Source: Schistocephalus solidus
Taxonomy: Eukaryota; Platyhelminthes; Cestoda; Diphyllobothriidea; Diphyllobothriidae
Direction: 5' to 3'
Assembly (NCBI GenBank): GCA_017591395.1
Contig: WEDG01000311.1
Span: forward strand, 124,001 to 188,000
DNA length: 64,000 nt
A program made the position numbers and the translations under genes. Of the stretch, positions 47,205-58,964 are shown piece after piece. Positions within the stretch are counted from its first letter, which is position 1. Every line of letters begins with the position of its first letter. Under the pieces are notes generated by a model. That model was not told the origin of the DNA and searched no databases. It was given only the letters and a program-made list of their open reading frames with translations.

Positions 47205-47268
47205 CTTAAGGAGGGTGGTGGATGGTTGTGGTGATGGTGGTGATGGAGGGTGGTGGTGGTGGATATCA
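47205..47268 (+). repeat. GGT/GGA-rich low-complexity tract
   Basis: Repeated GGTGG, GATGG and GTGGT units with potential for guanine-rich structure. No coding role supported. Confidence 0.6.
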
Positions 47269-47634
47269 AATGAATGGGAATGCGGGCGGTTGGATTAACG
47301 CTGGTTGATGTGGGATGGGATCAGGGGTCAGTGAATCGTGAACTCAAGCCGTCGGGGGTGACTAGGTATAAATGGCGGTTGATACTGCTCGCATTGTAGC
47401 ACGGGTCATCGAGATATTTCCTCGCTGGTTTTGGGTTGGCAATGGCGAGGGGTCGGACTCGAGTGCGTGAGCAAAGACGAAGGAACTGGAGATCCAGGCG
47501 ACGGATAGCTAGTTTGTGTTCATCAAGTCAAGTACCCAGGCGCCCAAGACGCACCGGTGATGCTATGGCTCCCATTTTTTGTTACTATTTAGGGATGTGA
47601 TCCTTTATTCGTGATAATGTCGTGCACAGTGAGA

Positions 47635-47780
47635 ATGCTCGATTGTTGGCAATGGGCATAACAAACCGATCCTCGGGTGGTGCACCACCTTGGGTTGGGT
47701 ATGGCTGGCTGATGACGGTTTATAAGCCAGAAATGGCCATTCCAGTCTCCCTTGTCCTTGCCGGCAATTTTCATCAACAA
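47635..47780 (+). repeat. SINE-A copy
   Basis: CCGATCCTCGGGTGGTGCAC, GGTTGGGTATGGCTGGCTGA, ATAAGCCAGAAATGGCCATT and CTCCCTTGTCCTTGCCGGCA are well kept. The A-box side is lost. Confidence 0.85.
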
Positions 47781-48309
47781 GCTACTTCATTTACTGCACG
47801 ATCCCTTCAGAGGTTCCTTGCATATACGGCAGAGTGGAATCTATGCAGCACGGTTTCTTTACTGAGGGTGGGGCCTTGTGACTCTATCGACACCTGAGGC
47901 CGTTTTGTTCGAAAATTGATAGGTTACCCGTTAGATCGATATAAGTGATCGTCACTGCTGCAATAACGGCAGGTTCAGTGAAAAAGAATTCGGATGCAGT
48001 TTGTTCTCGAGCTGCAGGGTGGATGCTTCCATATCGTAGAATGAGATCAGCACTGGATCCTTTTTTTATAAATGCTCCTTTCGAGACTACCATTGTTCAG
48101 CATTTGTATTTTCACTGTCAGAAACTGTCGGCTATCACGTATTTCCTCTTCACGAGTAAACATCACTCAGTGCCTGATGCAGTCATTCGACTACACAGTT
48201 TTTTTGGGCGATTAAGCTGTCATCTATGGAGCAACATTTTGGGCTTGAGAGTCTGAATAACAGTCTGAACAGTTCTAAAACATCCCGTTTTTGGGTCTCG
48301 TAAGGTTTG

Positions 48310-48770
48310 TCCTGTAAGCTCAGAAGAAGAAGAAGAGGTGATCACTGGAACAGGGTGTTTAATGGTCTGACGTTTCGGATTCTCTCTCAAATCAATCATC
48401 AGAGACAGTGGCAGAAAGAAGTAAAGGAGGCACAAGATGCGCAGCATTTATAGGCCAGGCAACCACAGGCCTACTATCGTTGACAATCGTCGTGTTCATC
48501 GCTGGGGCCCGTAGTTGCTGCGATGAGCGCTGTTTGGTGCTTACCCGAGTCCGTGATTTCCTCACCGTTGTCGATTCCTGGCGTGACAATTTCTCGGCTA
48601 TTTGGCTCGCTGTTACAGAGACTACTGGTCACCTGCATCCTCCCCTGTGGTTAGCAATTTCGCCCAGCAAACTTGGGCTCAAGAGAGAATGTGAGGCCTC
48701 AAGCCAAAGAACAACATATTCCTGTGATCGCCTCGTCTTCTTCTTCTTCTTCTTCTTCTCATTCTTCTGA
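48310..48770 (-). repeat. Hammerhead-bearing repeat with inverted tails
   Basis: The left end, read on the minus strand, gives the hammerhead motif, then ACCATTAAACACCC and GTGATCACC and (CTT)n. The right end, read on the plus strand, gives AAAGAACAAC, GTGATCGCC and (CTT)n. The tails are thus inverted copies, and the right-hand hammerhead is decayed. A GCCTATAAATGC box lies upstream of the left motif on the minus strand. Middle parts match 22140-22370. No protein is encoded. This may be a non-autonomous relative of the PLEs. Confidence 0.55.
48364..48408 (-). ncRNA. Hammerhead-ribozyme-like motif
   Basis: On the minus strand: CTGTCTCTGATGATT, stem II GATT with loop TGAGAGAG and AATC, then CGAAACGTCAGAC. 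Stem I pairs GTCT with AGAC exactly (four pairs). The cores CTGATGA and GAAA and the GTC cleavage triplet are intact. It is the best-preserved motif in the window. Confidence 0.75.
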
Positions 48771-48829
48771 ACTGCTGCTTGGAACTCACCTGTTTGCTGC
48801 TATCAGTTATTGTCCTGTAAGCCTTTGAC

Positions 48830-50400
48830 CTCGCTTTTAATTACAATGTCATGTAGTATTGAGTTCAAAAAGGCAAATATATCAAAAGACAGGATGCATT
48901 CATCAGAACTTACTTTTATGTCCCGGAGCCTGTGAAGGGATGCGCTTGTGTTGTTACTGTTACATTCCTTCACCTAAATTAGACGCCTTTGCAACCGAGG
49001 ATCGGTTCTATAAGCCCCAGTGGGGTTTCCGCTTTGTGCACTTTTGGAAGACCATATGCACGTGCGATACGGGGATCAATTTGACGTTAGCTGGACTTCA
49101 CTAACTCCTGTCCCTACCCCACATAAATGACCGATCGGCCGCATTTCCACTGGCCTGATATCCACCCGCCAACTGGTCCGTTTTCCTTTCACTCCGCTCA
49201 GAAATCTACCGTGACTAGTGCTCACCTCAATACGCTCATATTTTAATGGTCCGCCTACCCCTGTTTATTTCTTTGATTTAACTTAGTTAGGATAAATAGC
49301 TCACTTCTTCTCGGTGTCACCAACTTGAGCCGTCATGAGGATAACTCGATGGTTTCCGAAGAACATCTTAGTTCTTCAAAATGCCAATAGATTTTTTACC
49401 GTAATCCCGATAAAGGTACTAGCTAAAGGGTACATATTTCGTTTATTTCCATGGCTGTGTAATGCAATTGTGAGACATTCGGCACCTCAGTGGATGACCC
49501 TAGTGTCCTCTATTCGGTTTCTGGTAAAGTAACTTAAGAGCAATTCTAAGCCATTAAGTTCCATTAGAAATATTAAGAGGAATTCACGCTAAGTGCCCAG
49601 GACATGACTTTTTAGAGTCAGCTTTTAAATTATGCTACTAACAGTTATAATTGTTTTTATAATAAGCATCATATGGTTACTATACAGAAGCTGATTTTCT
49701 TCAGCTCAGATGTCCATTTCAATTTTTGGTTTGGACTTAAAAAAGTTAACCTGTCCGGCACTTAAATCCAACTCCTTCCTATATGAAGAAGTACTATCTA
49801 GGTGGATACTGCAACGTTTCGGTCTAACTTTCCCTTCAGAAATACCTACGCACATGCAGATCTATTAGCCTGACAATTTTGACAATCTCCGAAATTGTTG
49901 GCAGCGACGAGGAAGAGTCAGCCACTAGCGGACCGTGAGATGACCAAGCAGAGTATAACAGAATCGGACCAGCAAGGACAGTATACATGGGACAACAGCT
50001 AGTTTCCGATTATTTATGGTCTCTAAAGCCAGACATACCGCAACTGGGCCCTAGGACTAAGACAAAAAACCTACGGTATTAGTGTACAGACGGTCCATCT
50101 AGAAGAATATGATGAAAAGCCAAATTTTAAGTAATAACGCCCATATAATCAGTAGTTGATGGTTTCCATATTGGTTCCAGGCAGAATAGTGCGAAAAGAT
50201 AGTGCAGTACACTAAATTCTCCGTTTTTGATGTTCGTATTGATTGCAAGAATCCATGCGCCTAGCTTATGCACGTAAGTCGTTCAGCTAGGTTTTGAAAA
50301 TACAACTGTGAAAAAGGTGCCTTACACATGCTAGGAGCTACCTATGTATATAATACGTAGGGTTGTTCACACAACTTAGGCACTCTTGTAAACTTCTTAC
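48830..50400 (-). other. Intron sequence, nothing recognised
   Basis: No exon or named repeat seen. Confidence 0.4.
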
Positions 50401-50642
50401 CTCCATCGAAGGTCCAGCTAGGTGTCTGACTGAATGCATCGTCTGACAAAGGTCTGTCCTCCTGGTAGTTTTTGTCAACAAATTGAGATTGTGAGTAGAC
50501 GGAGGGGCCATTGGGTCGTCCGTGCGTCCCGCGAATGCGAAACTGTATAGTGATCGGACCGATCTCATAGCTGCCGTCGGAGACATGTACTTCGCAAGAA
50601 TCGTACACGAAGTCACTGGTGTATTCGCCCGTGTAAATATAG
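50401..50642 (-). CDS. FREM-like gene, CSPG-repeat exon
   Basis: Donor GATGGAG|GTAAGA at 50401 is clear. The acceptor GGAACCTCCAG at 50643 is weaker but keeps frame. Joined to TA from exon 55098-56242, the junction reads SDRIYYIYTGEYTSDF, then SCEVHVSDGSYEIG, a typical CSPG-repeat end (I.Y...G..S..F....V.DG). The rest is a polar linker with GRPNGPSVYSQSQF. A longer minus frame across this region (50338-50892) is in another register and is a shadow. Confidence 0.75.
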
Positions 50643-51236
50643 CTGGAGGTTCCAATTCAAAGCAGGTTAAGAACCTGGGGTCAATAAAGACGATATATAT
50701 ATCCTGGTTATATGTGAAAATGCTGACCCCAGGTGTTGAGCTTGAATGGGAAGGTAAGACGATTTCTGAGGATGATGGTTTACTCATCTGAACTTTCATA
50801 CTCGTACTTGAGCACATCATCGGAGATAGACGAACATGGTAGATACATAAGTTAAATAGGTCTTTCCTGCCCACTCCTGATAGGTCAATCATTCTGTATT
50901 TTCATTGGTCCTACTTTCTTGTGCAATTGTGGGAAAATAGTTTGGTAATGGAGTATAGACTTTCTAGGACAACATCCAATACACGACTTAATATAACAAA
51001 ACAATTTTGTCCAAAAGGACCATGGATTTCGGACAAACACAATCAGTAAACCATGACACAATCGGTCAAACATTCTGCCATCTGTGCAACAACATGGTGC
51101 ATACGGACCGGGTGATTAAGTGATATTTGATTTAGAATGAATTATAGCTACATGCCCCTTAACCTAAATTTTAGATCATCATTGAGGGGTATTCCGTAGG
51201 ATTCGCGATAACATAGGGGAGACATTGAAAAGTAGA

Positions 51237-52066
51237 TTTGCTATCTCGTAAAATTTTAACCGAAATTCGGAAATGTGTTTTTGATTTAAAAGAGATCACT
51301 TTATTAGGGTTGTAATATTACTTATAATGCGGTCTCATTCCAAAGATATATCAGTGATGTCAGGAAGTTGGATTTTGAAAGAGCTTTTTTTTGCAAAAAC
51401 CGAACTCTGTAAAAAATGAATACTTGAGTAGTGCGCATTTTGTCAGGGATTGTAGATGTCTTTGTAAATTGAACTTTATTTTATGGAAAAGATGCACTCA
51501 AATATATCTTATTGTTTTCATTTGGGAGCAACCGATGTTTTCTTAAAATTTCATATTTGAAAAAAATTGTATCTTGCGGCTTTAAAAAAAACTTTACAAT
51601 TACTGAGTGATTTTTAACCCGAATTGTCGTTACACTCGCAGTCAGGGTTTTCAAAATACATACGGTATACACTACGTTAAAGAAAAAGCACATATTTTTC
51701 TGACGCCCTGAGAAAAACTGCGCATAATTCTCATAAAATTTGGGATGGATGTCGAACATGATGTATACTTTATTAGCAGCATTGAAAAATGGGCAGATAG
51801 GGCCAAATAACACCCTCTTTCGAGCGTAATATTTAAAGAAGACTTGATTTACTTCTAAATTAGTACAAGAAACAATATTTTTGTGCGTGTTTTCTTAAAA
51901 AAACATGTTTCGCTCTCTAACTGTATCCGAAATTAACGAGAAAAATGTATAAAAAAGAAGTAGCTATTTTACAGTGTCGTTTCCGCAGGTGGCAGGAAAA
52001 AGCTCGTTCGAAACCTGACATCCAGTCTTTACTAAAATAGCTCGGAATGAGACCGCATTATAAGTA
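51237..52066. mobile_element. AT-rich foldback element with long terminal inverted repeats
   Basis: TACTTATAATGCGGTCTCAT at 51319 recurs exactly as its reverse complement ending at 52066 (23 bases identical). Imperfect inverted similarity extends about 90 bases outward on each side. The interior holds a 110-codon minus frame (51481-51813) rich in Phe, Asn and Lys, with no recognisable transposase motif. Related arm sequence occurs at 27973-28150. It is either a MITE-like or foldback DNA element. Confidence 0.55.
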
Positions 52067-52124
52067 GTGTTACAACTCTGCTTGCGTTATTATTTCGAAT
52101 CGAAAACAAATTTCAAAATTTGCG

Positions 52125-52430
52125 GATGAGCACTCACCGATCGTTAACAGAAATCTATCGTCCATAGGACGAACTCTCGAGCCCCGCCTGCAGCCGCAAA
52201 ATGACCAGTAGTAACAGTAGTAGTGGTAGTCGAGGTATTAGAGGTAGATTAAAAATTCCAACAAAGACAAGGGAGACTGGAATGGCCATTTCGGGCTCAT
52301 TAGCCGCCGTCAGCCAGTCATACCGAAGCCCAAGTACTGCACCACCCGAGGATCGAACCCGTGCCCCGTTGTTCAGAGGTCCAATGCTCTAACCATTGAG
52401 CCACGGACTCGTTGTCTGATCGGTATAGAT
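52125..52430 (-). repeat. SINE-A copy with impure TAG triplets
   Basis: Tail GCACTCACCGATCGTTAACA, CTCGAGCCCCGCC, triplets AGTAGTAACAGTAGTAGTGG at 52207, body, head ATCGAACCCGTGCCCC. Minus-strand order, complete. Confidence 0.85.
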
Positions 52431-52439
52431 AGGGAATAT

Positions 52440-52735
52440 TGCCTTGCGTTCGTTGCTGAACGTTCACCGATCGTTAACGGAACTCATTCTTACCGCTCTG
52501 CCTTGAGGATCAATCTCGAGCCCCACCAGCAGCCGCACAGCCGCCAGTAGTAGAATAGGCAGATGTTTATTGCGGGCAAAGACAAGGGAGACTGGAATGG
52601 CCATTTCCATACTAATAGCCGTCGTTAGCCAGTAATACTCAACCGCAGGTTTTGCCCCACCCGAAGCACGAACCCATGATCTGTTGATCGGAAGTCCAAC
52701 GCTCTAAGCATTGAGCCATTTGGTTGACAAATAAG
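52440..52735 (-). repeat. SINE-A copy, tandem with the previous one
   Basis: GTTGCTGAACGTTCACCGATCG, TCTCGAGCCCCACC, CAGTAGTAGAATAGGCAGAT, ACAAGGGAGACTGGAATGGC, then the reverse of the head. A spacer of about 20 bases of the same kind as at 34.42 kb separates the two. Confidence 0.85.
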
Positions 52736-53369
52736 GAGATAGCAAATTTATTGTAAGTGGACAAAACTTAACATCGAATTTCGCAATAGATAATATTGTG
52801 TGCAATTGCAAGGCAGTATTTTCAGCGCAGCAGCACCCCAGTAAATTGATGGTCTCTCTATGAATTGAACCTAAGAAAGAACAGCGAAAGACCCTCATGC
52901 ACAATGAGTGACTGTCATTGGCTGTAATGCCCTGCTACCGAAGTCAAGTAATGCGCTTGCTCGATTGAGGGCACAAATATAACGCTTGTATCTTTAACTC
53001 TGCTAGTTATGGTGTCAAGGCAGCCAGGGAGTTTATGTTTGATAGGTTAAATGGTCGACGGCAAAAAGCCAGCATGAAATTATGTGTGAATTAACCCTAG
53101 AATCTTTATCAGACTTTTGATTTTACCTCAAAAGATGTGTTCAGCATTCCAATCGATGCCTCATCATTTTTCCTACTGAAATAGGTCACCCAAAACGCAT
53201 AGTAAAGATTTAATCAAAGATAGGATGCAGTTACCGATTCAGGCAGTAAAGTGTTTGATCAACTCTCTGTGTCCTAAGAAGGATTGTTGATGTTCTGCAC
53301 CATACAGAGGTTTATATTTACCGAACATTCTAGTTTGACTAGAATTTAAAAAATCAATCTAGTATGTTC
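52736..53369 (-). other. Intron sequence, nothing recognised
   Basis: No exon or named repeat seen. Confidence 0.35.
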
Positions 53370-53625
53370 ATACTCTACTTGCCCATTCATCAGCACATTG
53401 AGCATTCTGCGTTAAAATTTCCAGCACGCTTCCTTGCGTGTAAAGAGACAGAAATACCGAAATTGAGATTGGAACTGTCTCCAAAACAGATGTTCATTTT
53501 TATCCTATTGTTTCTTGTGTAATCTGTAAAGTTATCCTGTAGTCTCAGTGAATGAAGCCAATTTTGCTGAAAAATTTGAATGAAAATTTCAAAATAAAGC
53601 AAATTTATCTCTCTCTCTCTTTTTT
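53370..53625 (+). repeat. CR1-like LINE 3' end, copy 4
   Basis: CAGCACGCTTCCTTGCGTGT, GAGATTGGAACTGTCTCC, AGTGAATGAAGCC, then ATTTCAAAATAAAGC and (TC)n. It matches the last 250 bases of the CR1-like fragment ending at 41335. Confidence 0.75.
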
Positions 53626-53794
53626 TTAACTTATAAGTGGATACTGGGCCTTTTACGCAACCGCATGTCTTTTGATTGGCAGGCCACCGTCACATTATTG
53701 CCGAAGATTAATCGTTGCGACGTGCGGTTAAAGTTTGGCCCTTCATGCATATCACTTCGATCGTCGAGTTTGATAATGTCCACCGTGTACACTT

Positions 53795-53970
53795 CAACAT
53801 GCCGGTGCAGGGACGGTGACTAGCGCTGAATTATAGTGGGAGAAGGCTTGCAACGCATCCGTCTCACTCTCAGTTCCACTCCCACAGTTGGCCCGGTTTC
53901 AAGACAGAGTCAAGATGACCAGAGATGAGAGAGGGCGCAAACCTACGCACTGTAGTCCTCCACAAATATG
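53795..53970 (+). repeat. Dispersed repeat C, copy 3
   Basis: GCCGGTGCAGGGACGGTGAC, AGGCTTGCAACGCATCC and TCAAGATGACCAGAGATG align with the two other copies. Confidence 0.65.
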
Positions 53971-55097
53971 CGTGTCATGTGTCATATACATGCATCCTCG
54001 CTTATTTAAGATCTGCGTCGCCCGAAATGTGTTCAAACACTTGTGTAGCGGGAAGAAGGTGGCGTTTGACACAAGTTGACAGGGTGCTTAACTTTGTCAG
54101 TCACTGTATACTCATCCGCCCCGTCGCCTTGACGTCTTCTCTTCATCGAACCACGCTGTGTGAGGAAGTTGAAAGGTGTTATAGATGCTGAGAAAGTCCG
54201 CCTCTCTATAAACTACTTCGTGTGCAAGTCATCGTTCTTGAGTTTACCATGTCGGAAGTTATCGCTTGTGACGGTAGAACTGTCATTTGCATTTCAATAT
54301 GACACTGTTTTGAGAAGAAAGGACTTTCAAGCTCTACCAATGAGCTGCCTTTGCCACGATATTTAAAAATAACAGCAAATTGGGAGTTACAGTGAGAATG
54401 CATATTAATTGCTGTGTTAAGTATTAGTAAACGTCTGCAAGGAACTGTAGAGAAATAAGACTAGCACACTCTCAACACCCAAAGAAAGTAGTCAGTATAC
54501 TGAATCTGGAAATTATTTTGTTTCCTAGCGACACTGTAAAAATTATTTTTCCCCTGTGTTCCCAAAGAGCATCGGTAGATGCATCTAGACTCACTCCGTC
54601 AAGCACAGTCTTTATAATAGACCTCTTTTTAGCCTGCCTTTAATAGTCCACTGAATGGGATACATGGGGATTACCTAGGGTACCTGCCGTTTCTTCACGG
54701 CTGGGTAACCTTAAAGGCTTTGGAACAAGGAAAACGGTTGCACGTTCGTCCCCTATGAAGGCTTTATACGTGGATCTCTATCCAAGGACACGTAAAAGTA
54801 TTTAAAATTCGCCAATTAGAATGGAACGGTTTTCTGATGTATAGACCGTAACCAACTAACTAACAGTTCACTGAACAGATCAACTATGAATGCTTCCAGC
54901 AAACGAGCTGAAAAGACAGCAAGAATTAAATCGCAAATAGTTGCTTACGAAATGTTTGTATAGCGACAGTTACATAGAGCATCTTTTTGGACAAGTACGA
55001 AGCATCCCTTTCCAAAATATGCCTCAAATTCTCGTAAAATGAAAAAGTGAAACTTTCAGGATTTGACTGCTAATGCAACATATGTTTGTTTACTCAC
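53971..55097 (-). other. Intron sequence, nothing recognised
   Basis: Short frames on both strands without family motifs or paired splice sites. Confidence 0.4.
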
Positions 55098-56242
55098 TAG
55101 ATTCGATCTGAATCCAATTGACGTTTTGTAAAGCTGTCTGCCTCGCCGAGGGTCTTGGCTGAATTCCCCCCACCTACACTCCCGGCATTCCTCAGCTCAA
55201 TCTTCGAAATGCCTAGTCTCTCTGCTTGTTCCTCTTCTGCATCCCAGGCAGCTTCAATAAGGTCATCCAGTCCCACAGCGCCGTCCGCAGACATCCTCCG
55301 CGGTAGGCGTTCGAGATGTCCCAGACGAGGTGCTCTCGTCAGCCTGATCAGTACATCCTCGTCGGCGCTGTCCTCATCCACAATACGCAGACCGCCAGGC
55401 AGAGCGTTTAACAGCTTCCATGCGGTGCCTTCCAGGGTTAGGGTGCCACTACTGTGATCAGAGATCACGCTAGGTTTAAGTCGATTGGGCCTACGAATGA
55501 GGATCCGAGCCGTCTTCACAACCTCGTGTAGCCCGTCCGAGACTGAGACAGTGAACTGGTCCATGGCGAGGACGTGGGGTCCGTAGGAGGAGGATGGAGC
55601 GTAGTACCCAGCACTGCCACCGTCATGCGTCTTCGGTAGCAGGGAGGAATTCTGCACGTAGAGGAGGTTGAGCATGCCTAGATAGGTCTCCGCAATAGGC
55701 GCACTGTGTGCTGTGACTACGTGCCTCTCGCCGTAGTGCCAGTACACACTCAGGACCCCGTAAGTGGGTAGTTGAGGAAAGTGGATCTGCAGGATGTCGC
55801 GTGGCACATCTCGATCACTCACCGTGAAGAGATGAGGTGTGAGGATGCGTCGACCACCTTCGGGCACTGAGAAGTGGTTCAGAAGGCGCACAATCGGCAC
55901 CTCATCATTCATCGGCTGGATGATGACCTTGATTTCGAGGGTATCGAGGGAGGCAAAGACTTCGTCATAAGCCCGCACGGAGAAGACGTCACCAGCTGAC
56001 TCCTGACCTGCCGCGTGTCGCGAATTCACGTACCATACCCTGTTGTCCGTGAGATCTCGGGCTGTGAAGGCAAATGCCGGGTTGTCCTGAGAGGTATTAA
56101 CAGTGACATTTTCGATACACAATTCCAGGTGACCCCAACGTGGTGGATGGACGAGGCGAATGTTGATATTCTCCTCCTCCGTGTCGACATCGTAGACCGA
56201 GAGGATCTGTGAACCAAGAACCACTTTCTTGCCCTCCTTGAC
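55098..56242 (-). CDS. FREM-like gene, largest exon (CSPG repeats)
   Basis: Acceptor ACGCATTTCAG at 56243 and donor AATCTA|GTGAGT bound 381 codons plus two bases. The start VKEGKKVVL fuses in phase with NKNALH of the previous exon, giving the usual CSPG opening (V.EG). Repeat marks are FTARDLTDNRVWYVNSRHAA, DVFSVRAYDEV, VIIQPMNDEVP, FSVPEGGRRILTPHLF, MDQFTVSVSDGLHEV, and FTKRQLDSDRI at the end. At least two full repeats and parts of two more are present. Sequons such as NVT are visible, as expected for a secreted protein. An upstream extension of the open frame to 56296 is intron. Confidence 0.9.
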
Positions 56243-57284
56243 CTGAAATGCGTCGTTGGGCACGAGAGTTACACATTCACAATTTACAATATACATACTA
56301 TCTTTCCAGTAGGTCCTACCTGACTGAATACTGTCTTAGTACAAAAATTTAAAGTTCTGCAAAAGTGAGATAACTCTCGTTAATATACTCATTATTGAAT
56401 GTAATTACCGTGAATTAGTTTTTTTTTTTGTTTTTAATCGTTAAAGAAACGGTTAGTGCTGCAATCTGTTCAACTTCACCGAACATTCAACCAAAATCAA
56501 AAATCAGGGTAGCTTTTAATGCAATACTAATAACCTGACTTCCCTCTATCATAAAGAATGTATTTATACCCCTTTTCTTACGTGGAACACACGAATCCTT
56601 CTCTGCAGGCTTGTGCAAAGGCTAGTTGGAACTCTAACGACTCTCCGGTTGACGTCCGAGCTAAAATGCGGGCTACACGGACACCAAAGAAAGCTGAGCG
56701 TCGATTAGGTTATTCCCCTGTGTAGAAGGGCATTGCACATTTTGACTCGTTTCTATGCACTTTATCCACCTTGTCACTATTGTAACCTAAGCTGAGTTAA
56801 CTATATAAACTTTTCTACCGTTAAACTCATAAATAAATTAAAATCCCTAGAAAAAAATCGCGTGAACGCGTAGTTTATGCGTAAATGAATATTGGCTTGC
56901 TATTAGTTGTTTTTATGAGAAACGGCAAGCGTAACTCTATCAATTGATTTTCGATTGATATTGCCAGTCTTGCTGATATGAAGTTGATGAATGCCCTGCG
57001 CATAACCGCAAACAGTCCAGTCCGGTCATTTTTCTGCCCTACTAAACTTTCCTCTTTGAAATAAGTGCATACCGGGTAGAACCAGGTACAACCAAAACCA
57101 TTTTTGTGCCTTCAGCCTCATATTTCTGTAACTGTTTGGTGTGATTCAGACTCCTAGGTGTTCGTTCTAACTGGTTTCGTGCTAGGCCTGGTTTCAATTA
57201 ATTGCTGGTCTAAAATTGGATGATGGGAATAATTCGGGGGTTTGACAGAGTTGAATAATCCAGTTTACTCAAGTATAAAAAAAC
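56243..57284 (-). other. Intron sequence, nothing recognised
   Basis: AT-rich; no exon or named repeat. Confidence 0.4.
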
Positions 57285-57385
57285 TTGGTGGCCTCGGTGG
57301 GATTGGAACGCACGACAGAAAAGCTAAGGCTTTCGTACAGCCAACGTTCTAGAAAATTGAGCTACGAGGCCCCACTAGGAGCCGC
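57285..57385 (-). repeat. SINE-B tRNA-like module
   Basis: GGCCTCGGTGGGATTGGAAC, CTTTCGTACAGCCAACGTTC and GAGCTACGAGGCCCC match 9960-10046. The acceptor pairs GGCCTCG/CGAGGCC persist. The B box is worn and the body is mostly lost. Confidence 0.7.
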
Positions 57386-58026
57386 TTTGGGAATAAATTA
57401 TGTCCTTTTCAAAACACGCGCTGCTCTTAAATAAATCTCAGGACTTAAGCGAGCACATGCTTGTAAACAAACTAAAGCGAGACACGTTTTTCCTCTTGTC
57501 ATTTAGCTAAACTAAGGGCGATAACAATTAATGGCGAAACAGCATTGGGGAAGCCTATGGACATCATGAACTTTGGCTGAAACTCGACATAAGCGCACTG
57601 AACTTATGGTTCACATCACCATCTCAGACGGCCCTACAATAAGACGATGGTTTGGTACCACCCCAAAACTGGTTGCGTTTTCACTAGAGCTCATTCTGTG
57701 AGCTGATAGTTTTGTTTACTATTAAAACTTTTCTTTTTGGAAAGGTGGTGTGCAGTTCATTGGATTTTGACAGATTAAACAGTTGGAAAAACCTAAGAAC
57801 AACACCAGACTCCCCCCGTCCTAGTGACTGTCACGAGTTAGTAACATTCCCATGAAGAATGGACTCATATCCTCCTTTGTTTACCAATCTTCTAGCGTCA
57901 ATATAACTTAGGTTGTCAATAGGACCAGCTAACGGATCTCGGTCTCCGATCCCATATGAGCAATCAACTCTTCATGCTGTCTCAGCCACCGTAAAGTCAC
58001 AATTATTAGGATTGCCCTGGACTTAC

Positions 58027-58525
58027 GTGTAGGGCGTTCTTGTTTACCAAAGTAGGCGCCTGGCTGTTTACGGGCGTAAGGGTGAAATTGAGACTGAAAA
58101 TTTTCCCACTTCGGAAATCCCAAATTCGAGCAATGTCCACCTGTGGCTTGATGCCAATCTCCGTGGGTCCGTGACGGTAGGCAATGCGACTATTTGTCAC
58201 GTCTGTCGTAGAAAACTGATTGACCGCTTTCCATCCGTCTAGGACCAATCTGCCCTTGGTGGGGGCCACGACGAGGAAGAAACGTGATTCGTGTGGACTG
58301 CTGTCGTTGTCGGAGTCAGACTGCGGAAAGACTGATTGGTGCAGGGTAACTGAGGCGTTTTCCCACACCTGGATGCTGTTATTCACCAACAGTTTCCAGA
58401 CTGGCTGGTGAAGGATGCGGGGATGAATAGCTACTGCGACCATCAGAGGTTGGCTCGTCTGCTTGCCATCGGTAGCTGTCAAAATGAAGCTATCCTCTTT
58501 CGTATTTGAGCCGTCCTGAATGTAG
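58027..58525 (-). CDS. FREM-like gene, CSPG-repeat exon
   Basis: Acceptor CTTATTTTTAG and donor CTACAC|GTAAGT bound one base plus 166 codons. Joined to TTAAG of the previous exon it reads ALSYIQDGSNTKEDSF, then ILTATDGKQ, a canonical CSPG-repeat end. A second repeat follows: VWENASVTL, GRLVLDGW, FSTTDVTNSRIAYRHGP, then FSLNFTLTPVNSQAP and the first residues of the next. This repeat-to-repeat continuity across three introns fixes the exon order. Confidence 0.9.
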
Positions 58526-58964
58526 CTAAAAATAAGTCGGGGAAGTTTGGGTGTGAACGCTTAAGGGGCCCAAATAGAAACGGGAGGGGGAGTAAGACAA
58601 TCCTGTGCGAATGGAATCCATTTTGGCTTCTTATTTCATAAAATTTCTCACTAAAACTCGTCAGTCACGGCCTTCATGCTAAGCTATAAGTGAAACGACA
58701 TCTGGGCAGCTGAGCATTATCAAAAATTGGAACGAGACCTGGGTATAAGCGGGTGCCTTGAAATGCGGAAATGAATTGTTAACGTGCGAAATGTTCTGTA
58801 GGACACGCCTCTCTGAGTACATGAGGCAGGTGAGTTAGTTTAAACTAGAATGGATAGAAAATGTAATTTAAAGTTATAGGGTTGTATCACCACATTGCGT
58901 CCGATGCAGAGAATTTTTCACAGCAGCTTCTGACAGGAAAATAGACTTGGAGGACTTATATGTT

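Noticed and set aside
50338..50892. 184-codon minus frame across the 50.4 kb exon
   Set aside because: The overlapping register with SDFVYDSCEVHVSDG fits CSPG repeats and splice phase, so this longer frame is a shadow.
55155..55457. Plus-strand 100-codon frame
   Set aside because: Antisense shadow of the largest exon.
56243..56296. Extending exon 55098-56242 to the upstream ATG of the open frame
   Set aside because: The acceptor at 56243 joins in phase to the previous exon and restores the V.EG start of a CSPG repeat. The extra residues do not fit.
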